Shown here piece by piece: positions 25,810-37,816 of a DNA stretch of 64,000 bases. Within the stretch, counting starts at the first letter, position 1. The number at the start of each line of letters is the position of its first letter. Source of the stretch: Dirofilaria immitis. Lineage: Eukaryota; Nematoda; Chromadorea; Rhabditida; Onchocercidae. The stretch covers positions 1,302,001 to 1,366,000 of the forward strand of contig JAKNDB010000110.1 in NCBI GenBank assembly GCA_024305405.1, read 5' to 3'. The translations under genes and the position numbers were made by a program. The notes below the pieces were generated by a model that saw nothing but the letters and a program-made list of their open reading frames with translations, ran no database searches and was not told the DNA's origin.

Positions 25810-26412
25810 TTATCGAGCTTTTTTGGAAAAATAATTATTGTTAGAGTCATGCATTTTTCTTTTCCTTGCTTTTCTGAAATCATTTTTTCTGTGTGGCTGA
25901 GGTGATTGGCAATTAGCCAAAAAGAACGAATAGACTTGTTTCTTGTGTTCTTTCTGCACTACTTGCGTTTCAAATTCATTTATTTTCATGTCAGCGAAGT
26001 CGTTTGTATCGAATGCCATTTTTCTATTGATGTTTTAAACAGCGTTATTTTCTTAGTATAAAGAACATTCTTAATTTATAAGCCATTGTTTTCACTTTTC
26101 ATTTTATTTATCACTTTGATTAGCAACCTATTTAGTAGTTATTATCAATTGATTCGTTTTTAATTTGTTTCTGTGTTCTTTTCATTCAATATTTTGTCGT
26201 CTTATTCCATTTAATACTTTGATTAATATTACACTATTGCTTTAATTGTATTTCTTTACCTTTTTTTTTCACTTGTTACTTTGTCACTTTATGTAACTAA
26301 CAGTGAAATTAGTTGTGTTATATTGCCTTGATTGATATCTATTCAATAATTGCTTTAATTTCGTTCCGTTGCCTAATCTATCATTCTGTTCATTATCAAT
26401 TGCTGTCGACAT
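25810..26412 (-). CDS. candidate small basic protein, two exons
   Basis: The upper exon (26302-26412) begins AAAAAATG, codes for MSTAIDNEQNDRLGNGTKLK and a further 17 residues, and ends at an ACT/GTTAGT donor. The lower exon (25810 to about 26023) reads MAFDTNDFADMKINEFETQ, then EHKKQVYSFFLANCQ, then a basic tail with nuclear-localisation-like RKARKRK, and stops at 25810. The two may be separate one-exon frames, because the intron phases do not match cleanly; a missing base could explain this. Composition is hydrophilic and unlike the AT-driven hydrophobic frames nearby. It is convergent with the tetraspanin, whose stop codon is only about 150 bp away. No family was recognised. Confidence 0.4.
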
Positions 26413-27276
26413 TTTTTTCTTTTTAATCGATTTTTGTATTTCGATATGCTTTTTTACTAGAATATGATTATAAACTATACAGTTTTTTTTTTTAGGTTTT
26501 ATCATTATTTATCTTTAACAAAAAAATTCAATATCAGTGATTTTTGTTGAGTAAAGAGTCTGCAGAATCTCGTTTTCTAGATAATCGTCCCAGAAAGGTT
26601 ACGCGATTTTCAATAATTATTTAAGACTTAAGGTTTTAATTCTATGACATTTTTCTATTTTGATGAATCCTACTGTTCTTTTCTTAAAAGTTAATGGAAT
26701 ATTAAATCGTAATAGAGGTCGTTTTGTAGATTTCGCTGGTGGATGAATAGATTGAAACTTTGCCAAATATTTTATTTTATTTGCGCAATGGTATTTGAAT
26801 TCAAGAACGCATAAAAGGAAAAGAAATGAGAAAAATGGTGCATTTTCTTAATTTGGGCGTGATGAGAGATATTCATTTTTCGATAATTTTTTTGCATTCA
26901 TAATTTGGACCTTTTTTGATCTTGATGTCTTCCCAATATCTTCTATTTTAAATCTCTTTTCTTTGCATATTTCACTTATTTCATTATCTGGAAAATCTAA
27001 TGATCGGAAATTCTCATCTTTTTTTCGTAGAATTCTCCTACTTTTTTCATGACCCTCCCCTTACTTTGTTATTCTTAAAAATGCATTCACTGTTCTAGTG
27101 AAATATTTTAAGCGGATCCAATAGTTTCTGAGCGCTGGTTGCACATATGCAAAAAAGGTACGAATATGATATTGTAACAAATTAATGGAATGTTTACATT
27201 TTAAATCGACCCATAGTTTTTCAGAATGAAAACTGATTGCGTATTTTCTTTGTTTAGTTTATATACGGCATGCGGC

Positions 27277-27314
<38 letters not shown>

Positions 27315-27405
27315 GATGTATTAATATGTCTTCTCGTTTTGGGTCATTTGACATGAATTTTGAAATTCGGATCGCTTCTCCCGGTGATAGGCAGGCTTTT
27401 TTGAA
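26413..27405. other. intergenic region with T30 run
   Basis: About 1 kb, T-rich on the plus strand, with no convincing exon. A T30 homopolymer sits at 27281-27310, about 95 bp upstream of the RING-ligase start. Confidence 0.55.
27281..27310. repeat. T30 homopolymer
   Basis: Thirty consecutive T on the plus strand, upstream of the RING ligase start. Length is unreliable given the homopolymer errors elsewhere. Confidence 0.9.
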
Positions 27406-30400
27406 ATGGGTGAAGAAAGAAGTACACAATCCCAACAGACAACGATATGGCATGGAGCAAGATTAAGGGACAGTTTCTTGACAGTTGTTCAGGTTTTCTG
27501 TTTCCTAATTCTATGCCCGAAAATATGACAAGATATTTATATATCTCTTGAATTTTTCTTGCAGTTTATTTACTATTATTTTAATAATGTGGTAAACCTT
27601 TCATTCTCTTCATTTGTTGTTCATGTTACAGAACGCTGGATCTCAAGAAATACGAAATGGACTTGTAGAAGATTTCAGAACAGCACTGGATATGCTGACA
27701 CAGGCTGCACCTGTTTCTAATTTATCATCGATTGAGTTAGGTATCAGTACTTAGCTTATCGTTATTTACTACAGTTGGCCATTGAAAGCTTTCAGATGTG
27801 CTTTGGCATAATCATAGTTTTTTCCCTCTTCATTTATTTTATTTTTTGTTTTGAATCGCTTAATAAAAGAGTCAGTCATTTCGAGCAAGTTAAGAAGTAG
27901 AGATTATAGTAAAACTATTGTCATTTTGTTCAAAAATTCTTATATCCAATTTTCATTTTCAAATTTCGTGTAGTTTTGTTTTATTTTTCTTTTTCTTTCA
28001 GTTTTCTGTTTTCAGAAAGTAGAAATGAACGTGCAGATACAGTGATTGTCGTTGATGAAGATAGTGCATCGAGCACTTCTTCAGGTTCTGGCGCTAGGCA
28101 TAGACTTGCCTCAAATGTTAGCGGAATTCAGTTTGGAAGATCGACAGGTTGTGCTTTTTTTTTTTCGTTTTTATCCTCTTTTAAATAAAAATGACTTTTT
28201 GAAAGAAACTGCAAAAATTTATCAAGATTCAAAAGTCAATAACTTCCTGTCTGAAGTTTTGTAGCTGATGTAATCGATAACAGTGAGGAATATTCCCTAC
28301 GAATGATGGTACTGCTAATACGAATCTTCAGAGGAATTGAACCGTTTAAGAACACTCGTTCAGAGTGCTGAACTACAACGGGTAAGTCCGAAATCCATAG
28401 TTTGGATTTTAAATACAGATTTTAAATACGACGTTCTTGACAGTGTGATTCCTTGCGAAGCAATTTAACAATTCCAGTTTAAGAAAAAATAAGTAAAGTA
28501 CATGGCTATTTCAGTTTTGTTGAATCAACTTTCAGTTTTCGAGAATTGTTAATGGTAAATTTTAAATTTATTTCAAAAAAGTTTTATATTTGTTTTATTT
28601 GATTATAAAAATTATGAATCTTTTTGAAATTATGTTATACTTTTCAGTTTTGGGTACTTCTGCTCAATGTTTTACCTTTCTTCGTCATTATATTTCTTAA
28701 AGCTGTTGTTGATGGATTTTTTCATTACTAAGCCTTGTGACAGCATTTTTTCTCTTTCACGTTGCGAACAGCACGTTTTTAGCTTCGCGCAGGTAATTTT
28801 TTCTAGTGTTTCTGCTCTTTTAAAATTTTTCTAACTAGAAAATTTTGATTCAAGAATAAAAATTTCAGCAATTTACATCTCTGCAACATTCAAAAAATGT
28901 GGCCTAAATTCACAATGCTAATTTGAATTTCACTTATCTTATCAACTTTCAGGAAAAGCGTTACTTTCACCTTTTACAGTCATTCACATCATCAGTTTTC
29001 TTTTTCAATTTCCAGTCGCTTTTTTACGGTACGGCTTACTTTTGAATACATCGCTATCATAGGTTAAAAGAGCAGACATCTTTTGATGATGATTTGCTTC
29101 ATTTAGATAGCTATTGGTTTCTTTTCAGGATTGGATTCAATTTATATACCAATGGTTTTTATGTCTCGTCTTACGAATCCGATCACTTTTTTTCCACATT
29201 GCATGTTGTATTGGTCGTTGATTTTGCTGTTAAAATCATCACCGTTGCATTGAAAGCTGGGGTATATTACATTTACCATTTAGTTTTTTCACTGCATAAG
29301 TCATTTACCATTGCCTTATTGTAATTTTGCATCAAAATCTCATAATGAACTATTATAGTTTTAAACTGTTTGTGTTAATATTTTTTTGACTAATGTTGCT
29401 TTTTGAATTGAATCTTTGATTCATTTATAATGACAGTGATTGTCACCTGTTGATGTCTACTAATCACAGCATTTCTTCAAATTTTCCCGTTCTGCAAATC
29501 GAAATAATAGGTCAGCTTTGCTGAGGACTTTTACCGAAATAATGGGATCAGCTTTTATAACCATTTTATGAACTTTATTTGATTTTTTAATGCTTTTGCT
29601 TTCTTTTTAAATTGAAAATACTAAGTTTTGAATTGTTTAGCTCACCGTCTTGCCAACAAAATTCATTGGAAATAGACGTTTACGTCGGCTTTTCCAGTGG
29701 ATCGAATATACCAGCCAGTTTTATCGATACATTTTGCCAATACCACAGTGGACTCGCTATCTGAGTTACTCGTTATTTTCTACTCCAGTCACCTATTTTG
29801 GTGATCATTTCTTCGCCGTTCTGTATGTAATTTATAAGGTATACTTATGGAGCATTATTTGGAAATAAAAAGTCGTGAAACATGCCTTATACGGCATAGC
29901 TTATACCAGCCTTTTTAGGCATGTTTAATCCAAGTAATTGGTAGGCGCTGGTTTGAAAGCACACGTCGTACTTTTCGTCTTACATCTGTTGGTTCAAAAG
30001 TTTCAGTAGGTGAAGAAGATTCAACTCAGTGTACAATTTGCTTCAATGACTTTTGCAATCCCATTAGGGTTTGTTTTTTTTTTGTTTTTTTCGCTTTTTA
30101 TACCCGGATTAATCGTGTTATAATTTAGAAACGATATCAAGGTATCGTTTAAATTCATTATGTTTGTCCTTCCTATTTTTGGCTTGCTGTTATATGCAGA
30201 AGAAAGTGCTTCGATCAAATTTGGTGATGTAACTTTTTAAAACCATTATACTAATTTATTTTGAACCAAGACTTAACTTTTTCAGAACCCCAAAAGATTT
30301 GTAACTCTTGCGGTCACATGTTTTATCCACTTTTGAATCAGTTCATTTTCTTACAATACAATTGTGCATGAATATAGTATTTGAAACTTGGAAACGATAA

Positions 30401-30781
30401 TACTGTTCATTTTTCTCGTTTTCAAGTTTTATTGGCGCCACCACCTTATTTTTGTCAGAATCCTGAGCATATTTTGGATATCTAACAGTATAAATTAAAT
30501 AATTTCTGAATATTTTAATGATTTTAGCAGAATAAGACAGTTCAGCAGTCAATTGCTTCTATTAGTGATAAATTGTTTGCTAGCTAAGCTATATCGGTAA
30601 TGGTCTCAATTTTTTAATAAACGATTTGTTACAGCTTTCCTGTGGACACATTTTCTGTGAAGAATGTATTGGAACCTGGCTGGATAATGAGCATACTTGT
30701 CCAATGTGTCGAGCAACAGTTGCCCAAGAGGATAATATGTGGAAAAGTGGAGATACAACATATTCTCCTCAGTTATGTTAA
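27406..30781 (+). CDS. RNFT1/RNFT2-like transmembrane RING E3 ubiquitin ligase
   Basis: Ten exons: 27406-27492, 27632-27740, 28016-28147, 28332-28381, 28648-28792, 28953 to about 29030, 29129-29261, 29641-29838, 29919-30068 and 30635-30781; about 410 residues against about 435 in human RNFT1. The start is MGEERSTQSQQTTIWHGARL. A disordered Ser/acidic N-terminus precedes several hydrophobic segments (FWVLLLNVLPFFVIIFLK; LVVDFAVKIITVALKAG), then the family-like FYRYILPIPQWTRYLSYS. The C-terminal RING-HC has CTICFNDF, SCGHIFCEECIGTWL and CPMCRA, followed by WKSGDTTYSPQL, close to the RNFT ending WKDGATSSHLQIY. It should be an ER or Golgi membrane ubiquitin ligase (family knowledge). A T is missing in exon 5 near 28717-28722. 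Exon 6 and its junctions are uncertain and probably also carry an indel. Confidence 0.86.
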
Positions 30782-32971
30782 TGAATCAATAATTTATTTG
30801 CTTAATATCCGTCTTTTAGAATATATATCCAAATTATCAGGATATCATGTCATGCATAGCAACGTATGTTTTGCTGATGTCACAACTATGTACCGATCGC
30901 AGTCTTAGTTAGCTCTCCGAAAAAAATAGCATTTCTCTAAACTTTTCTTAAACTCTTTATTGTCTGGAATAAAAAATGTGAAATCTAATTAACTGGTAAA
31001 TACACTTTAGTTGCTAATCTAAAAAGAAAATACCCACGTGTATAAAAATTTGGTATAATTTTTATCAATGTAATACTGTGAGAAATGATGTAGTTTAAGG
31101 TTTGCTTAGCTTGTTCATTTCATGTCTTATTCTTTCTTTTACGCAGGAGTACAGATCTCTTAGAAGTTTTCATGACTTTATACGATTTCGGAAAGATTTT
31201 TGTTCTTTTCAAATACCAACCGTAAAAGCATTTAGGACTGCACTTATCCAACGATTTTAATTTGGCTTTCGCCAAAAATTGATGCCTTTTGTATTTCCTT
31301 CAGGGTGATGTATGCATGTGTTATTCGGGTTTTTGTTGTATTATTTGAAGTATCAATTTTGCTGTTCTGCGTTGTCAGTTTATGAGAATATGGATTTATA
31401 ATGATTACAAATTATATGAACTGTGATAAAAATCACATTTTACATTTTCCTTTCACTCGTTAAAGATGAGTGTAGCAAAATTTTGTTGCTTTATACTGCT
31501 CGGTCCTAGAACTCGTGAATCATTATATTCCAGAAAACAAATTTTAAAATTTGTAAACAAAAATAAGCTTAAGTTTCCAGATATGTATCTATGATAAGTC
31601 CAAATTTTCTGGACGATGTTAAATGCATCATGAATATATTGCTACTAATTTTTAGTTAAATAAAGCATTTCATTAAATCTAGAAATATTTTTTTGTGCGA
31701 GTCCAGTAAGGAAATAGAAGTAGCACTATACCTTTTTTGATAACTGAAAGAAGATATCCCAACAATCTGTTTATAAAATTATGCATACAATGTCAACCGA
31801 GCTAAGCCGTGATAGTTCAACTTTTCTTAGTTGGTAAGATATGAATACTGGGAACACGATAGGAAGAGAGTAAAAGATGAATAAATGAAAGAGAAAAAGT
31901 AAGAAAAGCATTTGAAAACAATCTCGAGAAACCAAAGGATGTTTGCCAACAGTGTAATGCTATTGATGTTGAGGGCTGATATAATTCTGTATTTATCTTT
32001 TCGAATAAAATAGAGGTCTCCTCTCCATTTTTCCAGTTTCTGCTGATTTCAATTTGATAATTCATTCAGATTATTACAAATCGGAATTCCGGGGAAAATG
32101 AATGGAATTGCAGAAGATAGTTTAACAGTTTTAAGAAAAAAGTTATATTTTGATTATTTCAATTATAGTTAAGAAAGATTGTTCAATGTTTTCTTTTTTA
32201 TTAACCAATAATTGGGTATTACGATTGCTAGGTTAAAAAATAGTTTTAAATTAATTAAGTAATGAAATTCTCCAACATAAAGAATATTCGTTCACATATG
32301 ATAAATTGCATTTATCGCAATTCAATCATGACTGAAAGAATATGAAGATTCATTCAATTCTTGGTAAGAAAAATTTGTTTCTCTTGTTTTTTTTTATTTT
32401 TCGAACACTTCCATATCATATAAAGCAATTAACTGTTTTCCTAAACTTATCGTTTGCATGTTTTGGAATGACACATTCTACCAATAAAACTTATTTTCAC
32501 GAAAAATCTCTGAATTTTCAGAAGATTAAAAAAAATGCGATTCGAACATTTATTTTAATATGATGCGTTTTCACAAATTCAGGTTAAAAAAGAGATAAAA
32601 AACCTGCTGCAGTTCTATCAAATCATTAAAATTTTCCCTGACTCGTATGAGGTTGAATTAAAATTGCGACAAAATTTGCGAATCTAATCGGTAAAAAGAG
32701 AGCCGTAAGTGAGACAGCAAGTAATATTGTTGTAATGTCGCAGAAGAAAACATCATTTTGAGGAACATTTTTCTTTCCGTTTGAAAAATATCTGTAAGAA
32801 GTAAGAACCGGGTCTTTCTAAACACAGTTCATTTTTTTTCCTTTTAGAAAGTATAGAGCACTAATGCGAACGCGTATCAACCACTTAAGGAATAACAGCA
32901 GAAACCCGTTGAGGAAAGGGGATGGATAATGGTCGTGCTGTCATGATGTCGTCGTTTTCAGTAACAACACG
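30782..32971. other. intergenic region and nitrobindin 5' flank
   Basis: About 2.2 kb. The left part is AT-rich 3' flank of the RING ligase. The last 280 bp are clearly richer in G and C and end in GTCGTCGTTTTCAG, an acceptor-like site 11 bp before the nitrobindin ATG and so a candidate trans-splice acceptor. No supported coding exon; the open frame on the minus strand at 31817-32065 has no recognisable features. Confidence 0.55.
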
Positions 32972-35130
32972 ATGATCCATCGAAACCAAATGTCCGCCAA
33001 CGTTCAGCTGTTGGTCATCAATATTGTCTTACTGATAAAATTTACCCAATCTGAGCTTACATTAAACAATCAAAAATTGGAATGGATCATCGGTTCTTGG
33101 CGATCAGAATTCTCCGGAAAGGTTTTATCAATTATTTTTTTAATTTTAAAATTTTACATATGGTACTATTCAGCAAATTTTTATCAATCCGCGTTCGGCA
33201 TTTACATCATATGCATCATATACAACTCTTTTAATATCACTGTAAATATCTTGATTATGACACATTCCGGATTTTTTAGGTATTCTGGCCAACAGTACCG
33301 ACAATGACATTTGGTGAAGAGTTGATTATTGCGGAAGCACCACTTGCCAAATCGGTCAATGTGCAGTTCTTGAATTTTAGGTTAATTTTGGTACATAACA
33401 TATTGAAGCTCTGCAAATTTGACTTAGTATAATTTAATCTAATATAATATTAATTAGAGATAGCTTACTTTCTTTTCTTTTTTAGAAGAAACAGGTAAAT
33501 CGAACTTTCATAAAAATTCGTCATACGTGGTATTATAATCTTTGATAAACATAGAATAATTCAATTCCTTCTTGGAAAAATTATGCATCGATATGATCGT
33601 ATCATGCTTTTTATCAGTTCTACCATTAAAAATTATTTAAAATCCTGCATACTGAGCTTTGATCCTTTTGGCTTCTTGAAGCGAAATTTTAGAAAAGCAT
33701 TACAAAGCATTATCCTTCTGCGAATACATCAGATTTCAAAATTGCAATTCTCTAAGTTGTAAAATTGTCGTCATTGCTTGAATATTTTTTAACAGAATAT
33801 CACTTATCGATGACAGCTTTTCTTTCATAAAACATTTCATATAGAATTTCTTAATGTTTACTGTGTTCAGAAATTTATAGCTAACCCCGATTTCAACTTA
33901 CATAATTTGTTAAACGTAAATAATGATGTGATGATTGAGTATGCCAAGTTTTAAAGAGAGTAGTGCAACCTTTTTCTAGTTCAATTATACCAAGAGATTA
34001 ATTTCACCGTCCGGAACAGTAAATTAGCGTGAAGTGACTTGTTTTTTTTTCGACTATTTAAAAAACCACTATAACTGTTTCGATGATTTTAATATAGTGT
34101 ACATCGCCCTTATAATTTACTTCGTCAGACGTCTACCTCTGATAAGGAAATTATTGTTGCTTGATGTTGTTTAATTATCTTTGATCCGTTAAGTGATAGT
34201 ATTTGTTTGACCTATTTGATAGCTCTGGAATTTACAAATCCCTAAATGTTCAAATATCGCATATTTATAAGAGCCTTAGAAGGACTTTGACTTTTTTTTA
34301 ACAAAAATAATAGTAAAACTGTTGAAAATATTTGTATTTTTATTAAATATAACCTAAATAATATCGGATCGTTGTTGATCATCAATCACTGCCTCTAAAA
34401 GATTTGACTACACATCATGTGGTCCCTTAACACAAATCAAAGTGACAAATTAAATCGAAATCAAATCCGGTTTTTAAACCTTTCTCATCATTTCTCCCTT
34501 TATTACCAGCATTTCTATTCCGTTCCAGCGGCGATCGCTTTGATCATTTTGATCAGCATTTGCTATATCAGGTCAAAAAGCTTATATCCTTCACCATTTA
34601 TGATTTTATTGCAATTTTCCAAAATCTTACAAATCTTCGATTATTTGTCTATTACCTTTTTTTTCCTTCACTTCAATTCCTTCTCGATGTAAGCCTTAAT
34701 AGATATAATAAACAAACAATAGTAATATTTTTACCTCCATTCATAGTGGTTTTAAATCACTTTGAAATTAATATAAATCATTTTTCGGCGATAATAATAA
34801 TAATCTAATAATCAATAATCGTGAGCAGATGAATTGCAAAAATTTAGAAATTTTTTCATTGTTGATATGTTTTGATATGATAGCTAATTTTCGTTTTGTT
34901 TTAGTGCACGGGCATGGTCACATACAACCAAAGATCATTTTCATGATGAATGGGGCTTTATTACTGTGGATCCATCTGGAAACGCTACATTAATGACAGC
35001 CGGAAACAACGGTCGTTACATTATTTCTCAAACTATCTGTTTCAAATAATTTGAAAACAGGAAAAAAGAGACAGAGGGAGGGAGAGAGAGAGAGTGAGTA
35101 TATTACATCTCTAATTTAACACGAAAAAAC

Positions 35131-35191
<61 letters not shown>

Positions 35192-35792
35192 GTATATGCG
35201 TAATTCCAGCGTTTAATCTATTTTAGTTGAATTCATTTGAAGCTTACTTAAAATTTGTAACATATAGGATTTACAACTTATGAAGTGGGAGAAGTTGCAC
35301 CAAATAAAATGATTCTAACACTTAAAGATATCGGAAGGATTTCATTCTCCAGGGATCTTCCAGTTGAAGATGTAAGTAATTTTAGTTTTTTTTTTTTCAG
35401 TATTATTTTTTCAAGTTGTTACTTTTTTATTTTTTGCTTCCAAGAGAAAATTATAAGTTAAGACAAATTTTGAATATTTTTAAGCATTTGTATTTCGTTT
35501 AATGATTGATATTCGGCGTCTGAAGGATGAGAAAAAGAAAATTAAACTCACAAATTATGTAATAATTTATTTTTATTTCGGTTTCATTTAAAATAGAATT
35601 TTTAATAGCAGATTACATTTTATAATTTATCGATAATCAATATTTTAAATTACCAAACATTAGTTACGACGAACATTCATCAAGCATGACGATCAGTATT
35701 TGGAGCAAATAATCGAGATGCGAACAGCGACACATCCAGCACAAGGCTACCTGGAGCATACTCGAGTGATTTATACGAAACAGAAGAAATGA
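32972..35792 (+). CDS. nitrobindin-domain (THAP4-like) protein with signal peptide
   Basis: Five exons with matching phases and no frame breaks: 32972-33121, 33280-33380, 34905-35011, 35268-35371 and 35664-35792; 196 residues. The first 27 or so residues contain a hydrophobic core (VQLLVINIVLLIKF) ending in TQS/E, a likely cleaved signal; Met7 is an alternative start. The rest is a nitrobindin beta-barrel: LEWIIGSWRSEF (family GxW), FWPTVPTMTFGEELII, HDEWGFITVDPSGNATL, and a last strand, GYLEHTRVIYTKQ, whose His sits where the family's haem-coordinating His lies. Nitrobindins bind ferric haem and act on nitrogen-oxide species; THAP4 and plant forms are intracellular, so a secreted form stands out. 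It is a single-domain protein with no THAP zinc finger. Intron 2 is long (1.5 kb) and intron 3 holds a (TA)28 repeat. Confidence 0.86.
35134..35189. repeat. (TA)28 microsatellite in nitrobindin intron
   Basis: About 56 bp of uninterrupted TA, preceded at 35083-35095 by a short (GA)n run, both inside intron 3. Confidence 0.92.
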
Positions 35793-37816
35793 ATAAATTG
35801 AAAATCAATGTACATCACAGTTATGCGAATAAAATATTTATTCTATTATTTGGATTTTGTTCATCTTTTTTTGTTGTAATAACTTACCATATCAATCAAT
35901 TCTCTTCTCTTTTCTTTGTTTTTTTTTTTTTTTGAGGAATTTGGTATTCATTTTAATAATGTTTTAAATAAATATTTTCTGGGTTTGGATCTATCTGTAA
36001 TAATTGAGGTTTAAAATCATTCAATTTCGATAGCTGTTTTTTTCATACATTTTTATCAATGAATTCATCACTATATAACATATATTGATGAATTCATTCA
36101 CTTCTAATAAAATTCTAAAATAAAAAAATATATATATATATATACATAGGATATATTTCTAAGACAATACCAATAAAAAAAAATCGAAATATTTGTAGAA
36201 AATACAATTCAAATTTTATTTTCATATACCGTAATTTTTCAATCGATTGTTTTCAATTGCTACGATTCTTTAGATTTGACATTTTTCGTTTGTTTCAGTC
36301 GGCTAATATTGCTGCTGTAGACATTTCTTTTTGCGATGGGATAGCACGCTTTAGTCAATACTGGAGCATTCTTTTAAAGATGCTTTTCAATGATAAATAT
36401 TATCCAAAATTAATATCGATTTAGGGCGTTGTCATTTTTAGATTTCTTTCGTCATCCTCAGCATATATTCACTTCAGCTGTCGTAAGAAATAATTGCGAA
36501 TAATAGAGTCTTCCTTTTTTTTTTCCTTTTTCTAAAAAAAAAAATGATTTGACTTTTCGGAATTTCAGGAAAAAAGAACAAAAGAATTAATGTAAAATTA
36601 AAGAAATAAATTTCCAAATTTAAGAAAATGAACGATTATCCCTGAAGAATTTTTATAGGAAGTCTTCTAAGAAATGACAAAAAGAAAAGAAATTCATAAA
36701 ACTTCTTATAAATAATATTGAAATTTTTGGTAGTATTTCACAGCATTTATCATGATTTATAAAATTCTTTGATGATAATTTAATGGAAAATTAATTTTTA
36801 TAACTTATGCTTTATTTGACAATTTCACAGGAAAAAAATTTTTTGTTTTTTTTTTTTACAAATTATTCGTATAAGTATTCATTTTTGGTTCTCAACATAA
36901 AAATATCGCGCAATCTTGCATGTTTATTAATCTGGTTCAGTCAGCTTTACGTATTTGTTTGATTACTTATCTACTTGTTTACTTCGAATATCGAATGATA
37001 CATCTGATGACATTATTATGCGATAAATAAATTGATGCTTAACATCTAATCTTGAATTACCATCCAGCATAGGCTCTAGCTGATTTCTTTCTTCTTCGTC
37101 CATACAATTCTATTCCCTGCAATATTTTACTCCTTTACCGGTGCTATTTACATCGAACAAATTATATAGCTGTTACTAATGATGCTACTTTTGTAACGAT
37201 AACTTAGGGTGTTTTGCATATAAGGATTGTGAACATCAAGACGGAAAGGATAGGGTGCGGTGATCGCAGACGCCCCGCTGTGGTGATACTCGACATTGGC
37301 TGCGGCGTGGAAATTTTTCGGGTAGTGCTATCGGTTGATTTGAGGGGTCTGGAGTGTCGCATTGCATAGTTAGTTTTGTCTTTGACCAATTTTTAGGTTC
37401 ATTTATACTTTCCATCAACTATAATAAACTTGTTTGGAATTAATTCATTTCTAATTAATGCAATTGCTTGTTTCATTTTTTTCTTCAGGAAAAAGGAAAA
37501 ATGGAAATGTGTATTTGTTGAAAAGTTCGAAGATTTCGTTTATGTTTTTGTCTTTTTGCTTGAAAAAATCAATGAAAAAAATGAGACTGATAAATAATCA
37601 TGTGGGATTGTTTCAAACTTTTAATCATGGAACTTGTTCTGGAAAATTTAACCCATTTCAATTCATGTAATTACTTGTTTCTTTTCTGCAGAAAAAAATT
37701 AACGATTTTGTTTTTTCGGGGAAATTAAAAGTGCTTATACTTTCTTCTTGTTAGGCAAAAATTGGTGAGAAAAATTGAAAATAATAAATATTGGCTGCTT
37801 CGTGTAGCAGTCAAAA
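35793..37816. other. intergenic region with GC-rich island
   Basis: About 2 kb between nitrobindin and AP-2 alpha. Most is AT-rich 3' flank. An isolated GC-rich block occupies about 37204-37400. No exon with family resemblance was found; the AP-2 alpha promoter and leader should lie at the right end. Confidence 0.55.
37204..37400. other. GC-rich island of unknown nature
   Basis: A roughly 200-bp block of about 50% or higher GC inside sequence near 28% GC, with CGCAGACGCCCCGCTGTGG and GGCTGCGGCGTGG motifs. It is open on both strands: two overlapping minus-strand frames of about 60 codons and a plus-strand frame with VVILDIGCGVEIFRVVLS. No protein family or structured RNA was recognised with confidence. 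Confidence 0.5.

Noticed and set aside
27325..27465. MSSRFGSFDMNFEIR... frame just upstream of and overlapping the RING ligase start
   Set aside because: It runs out of frame through exon 1; the MGEERSTQSQQ frame alone joins exon 2 in phase.
31817..32065. 82-codon minus-strand frame between the RING ligase and nitrobindin
   Set aside because: No family signal or splice context, and one hydrophobic run of Leu/Ser typical of chance frames in this composition.
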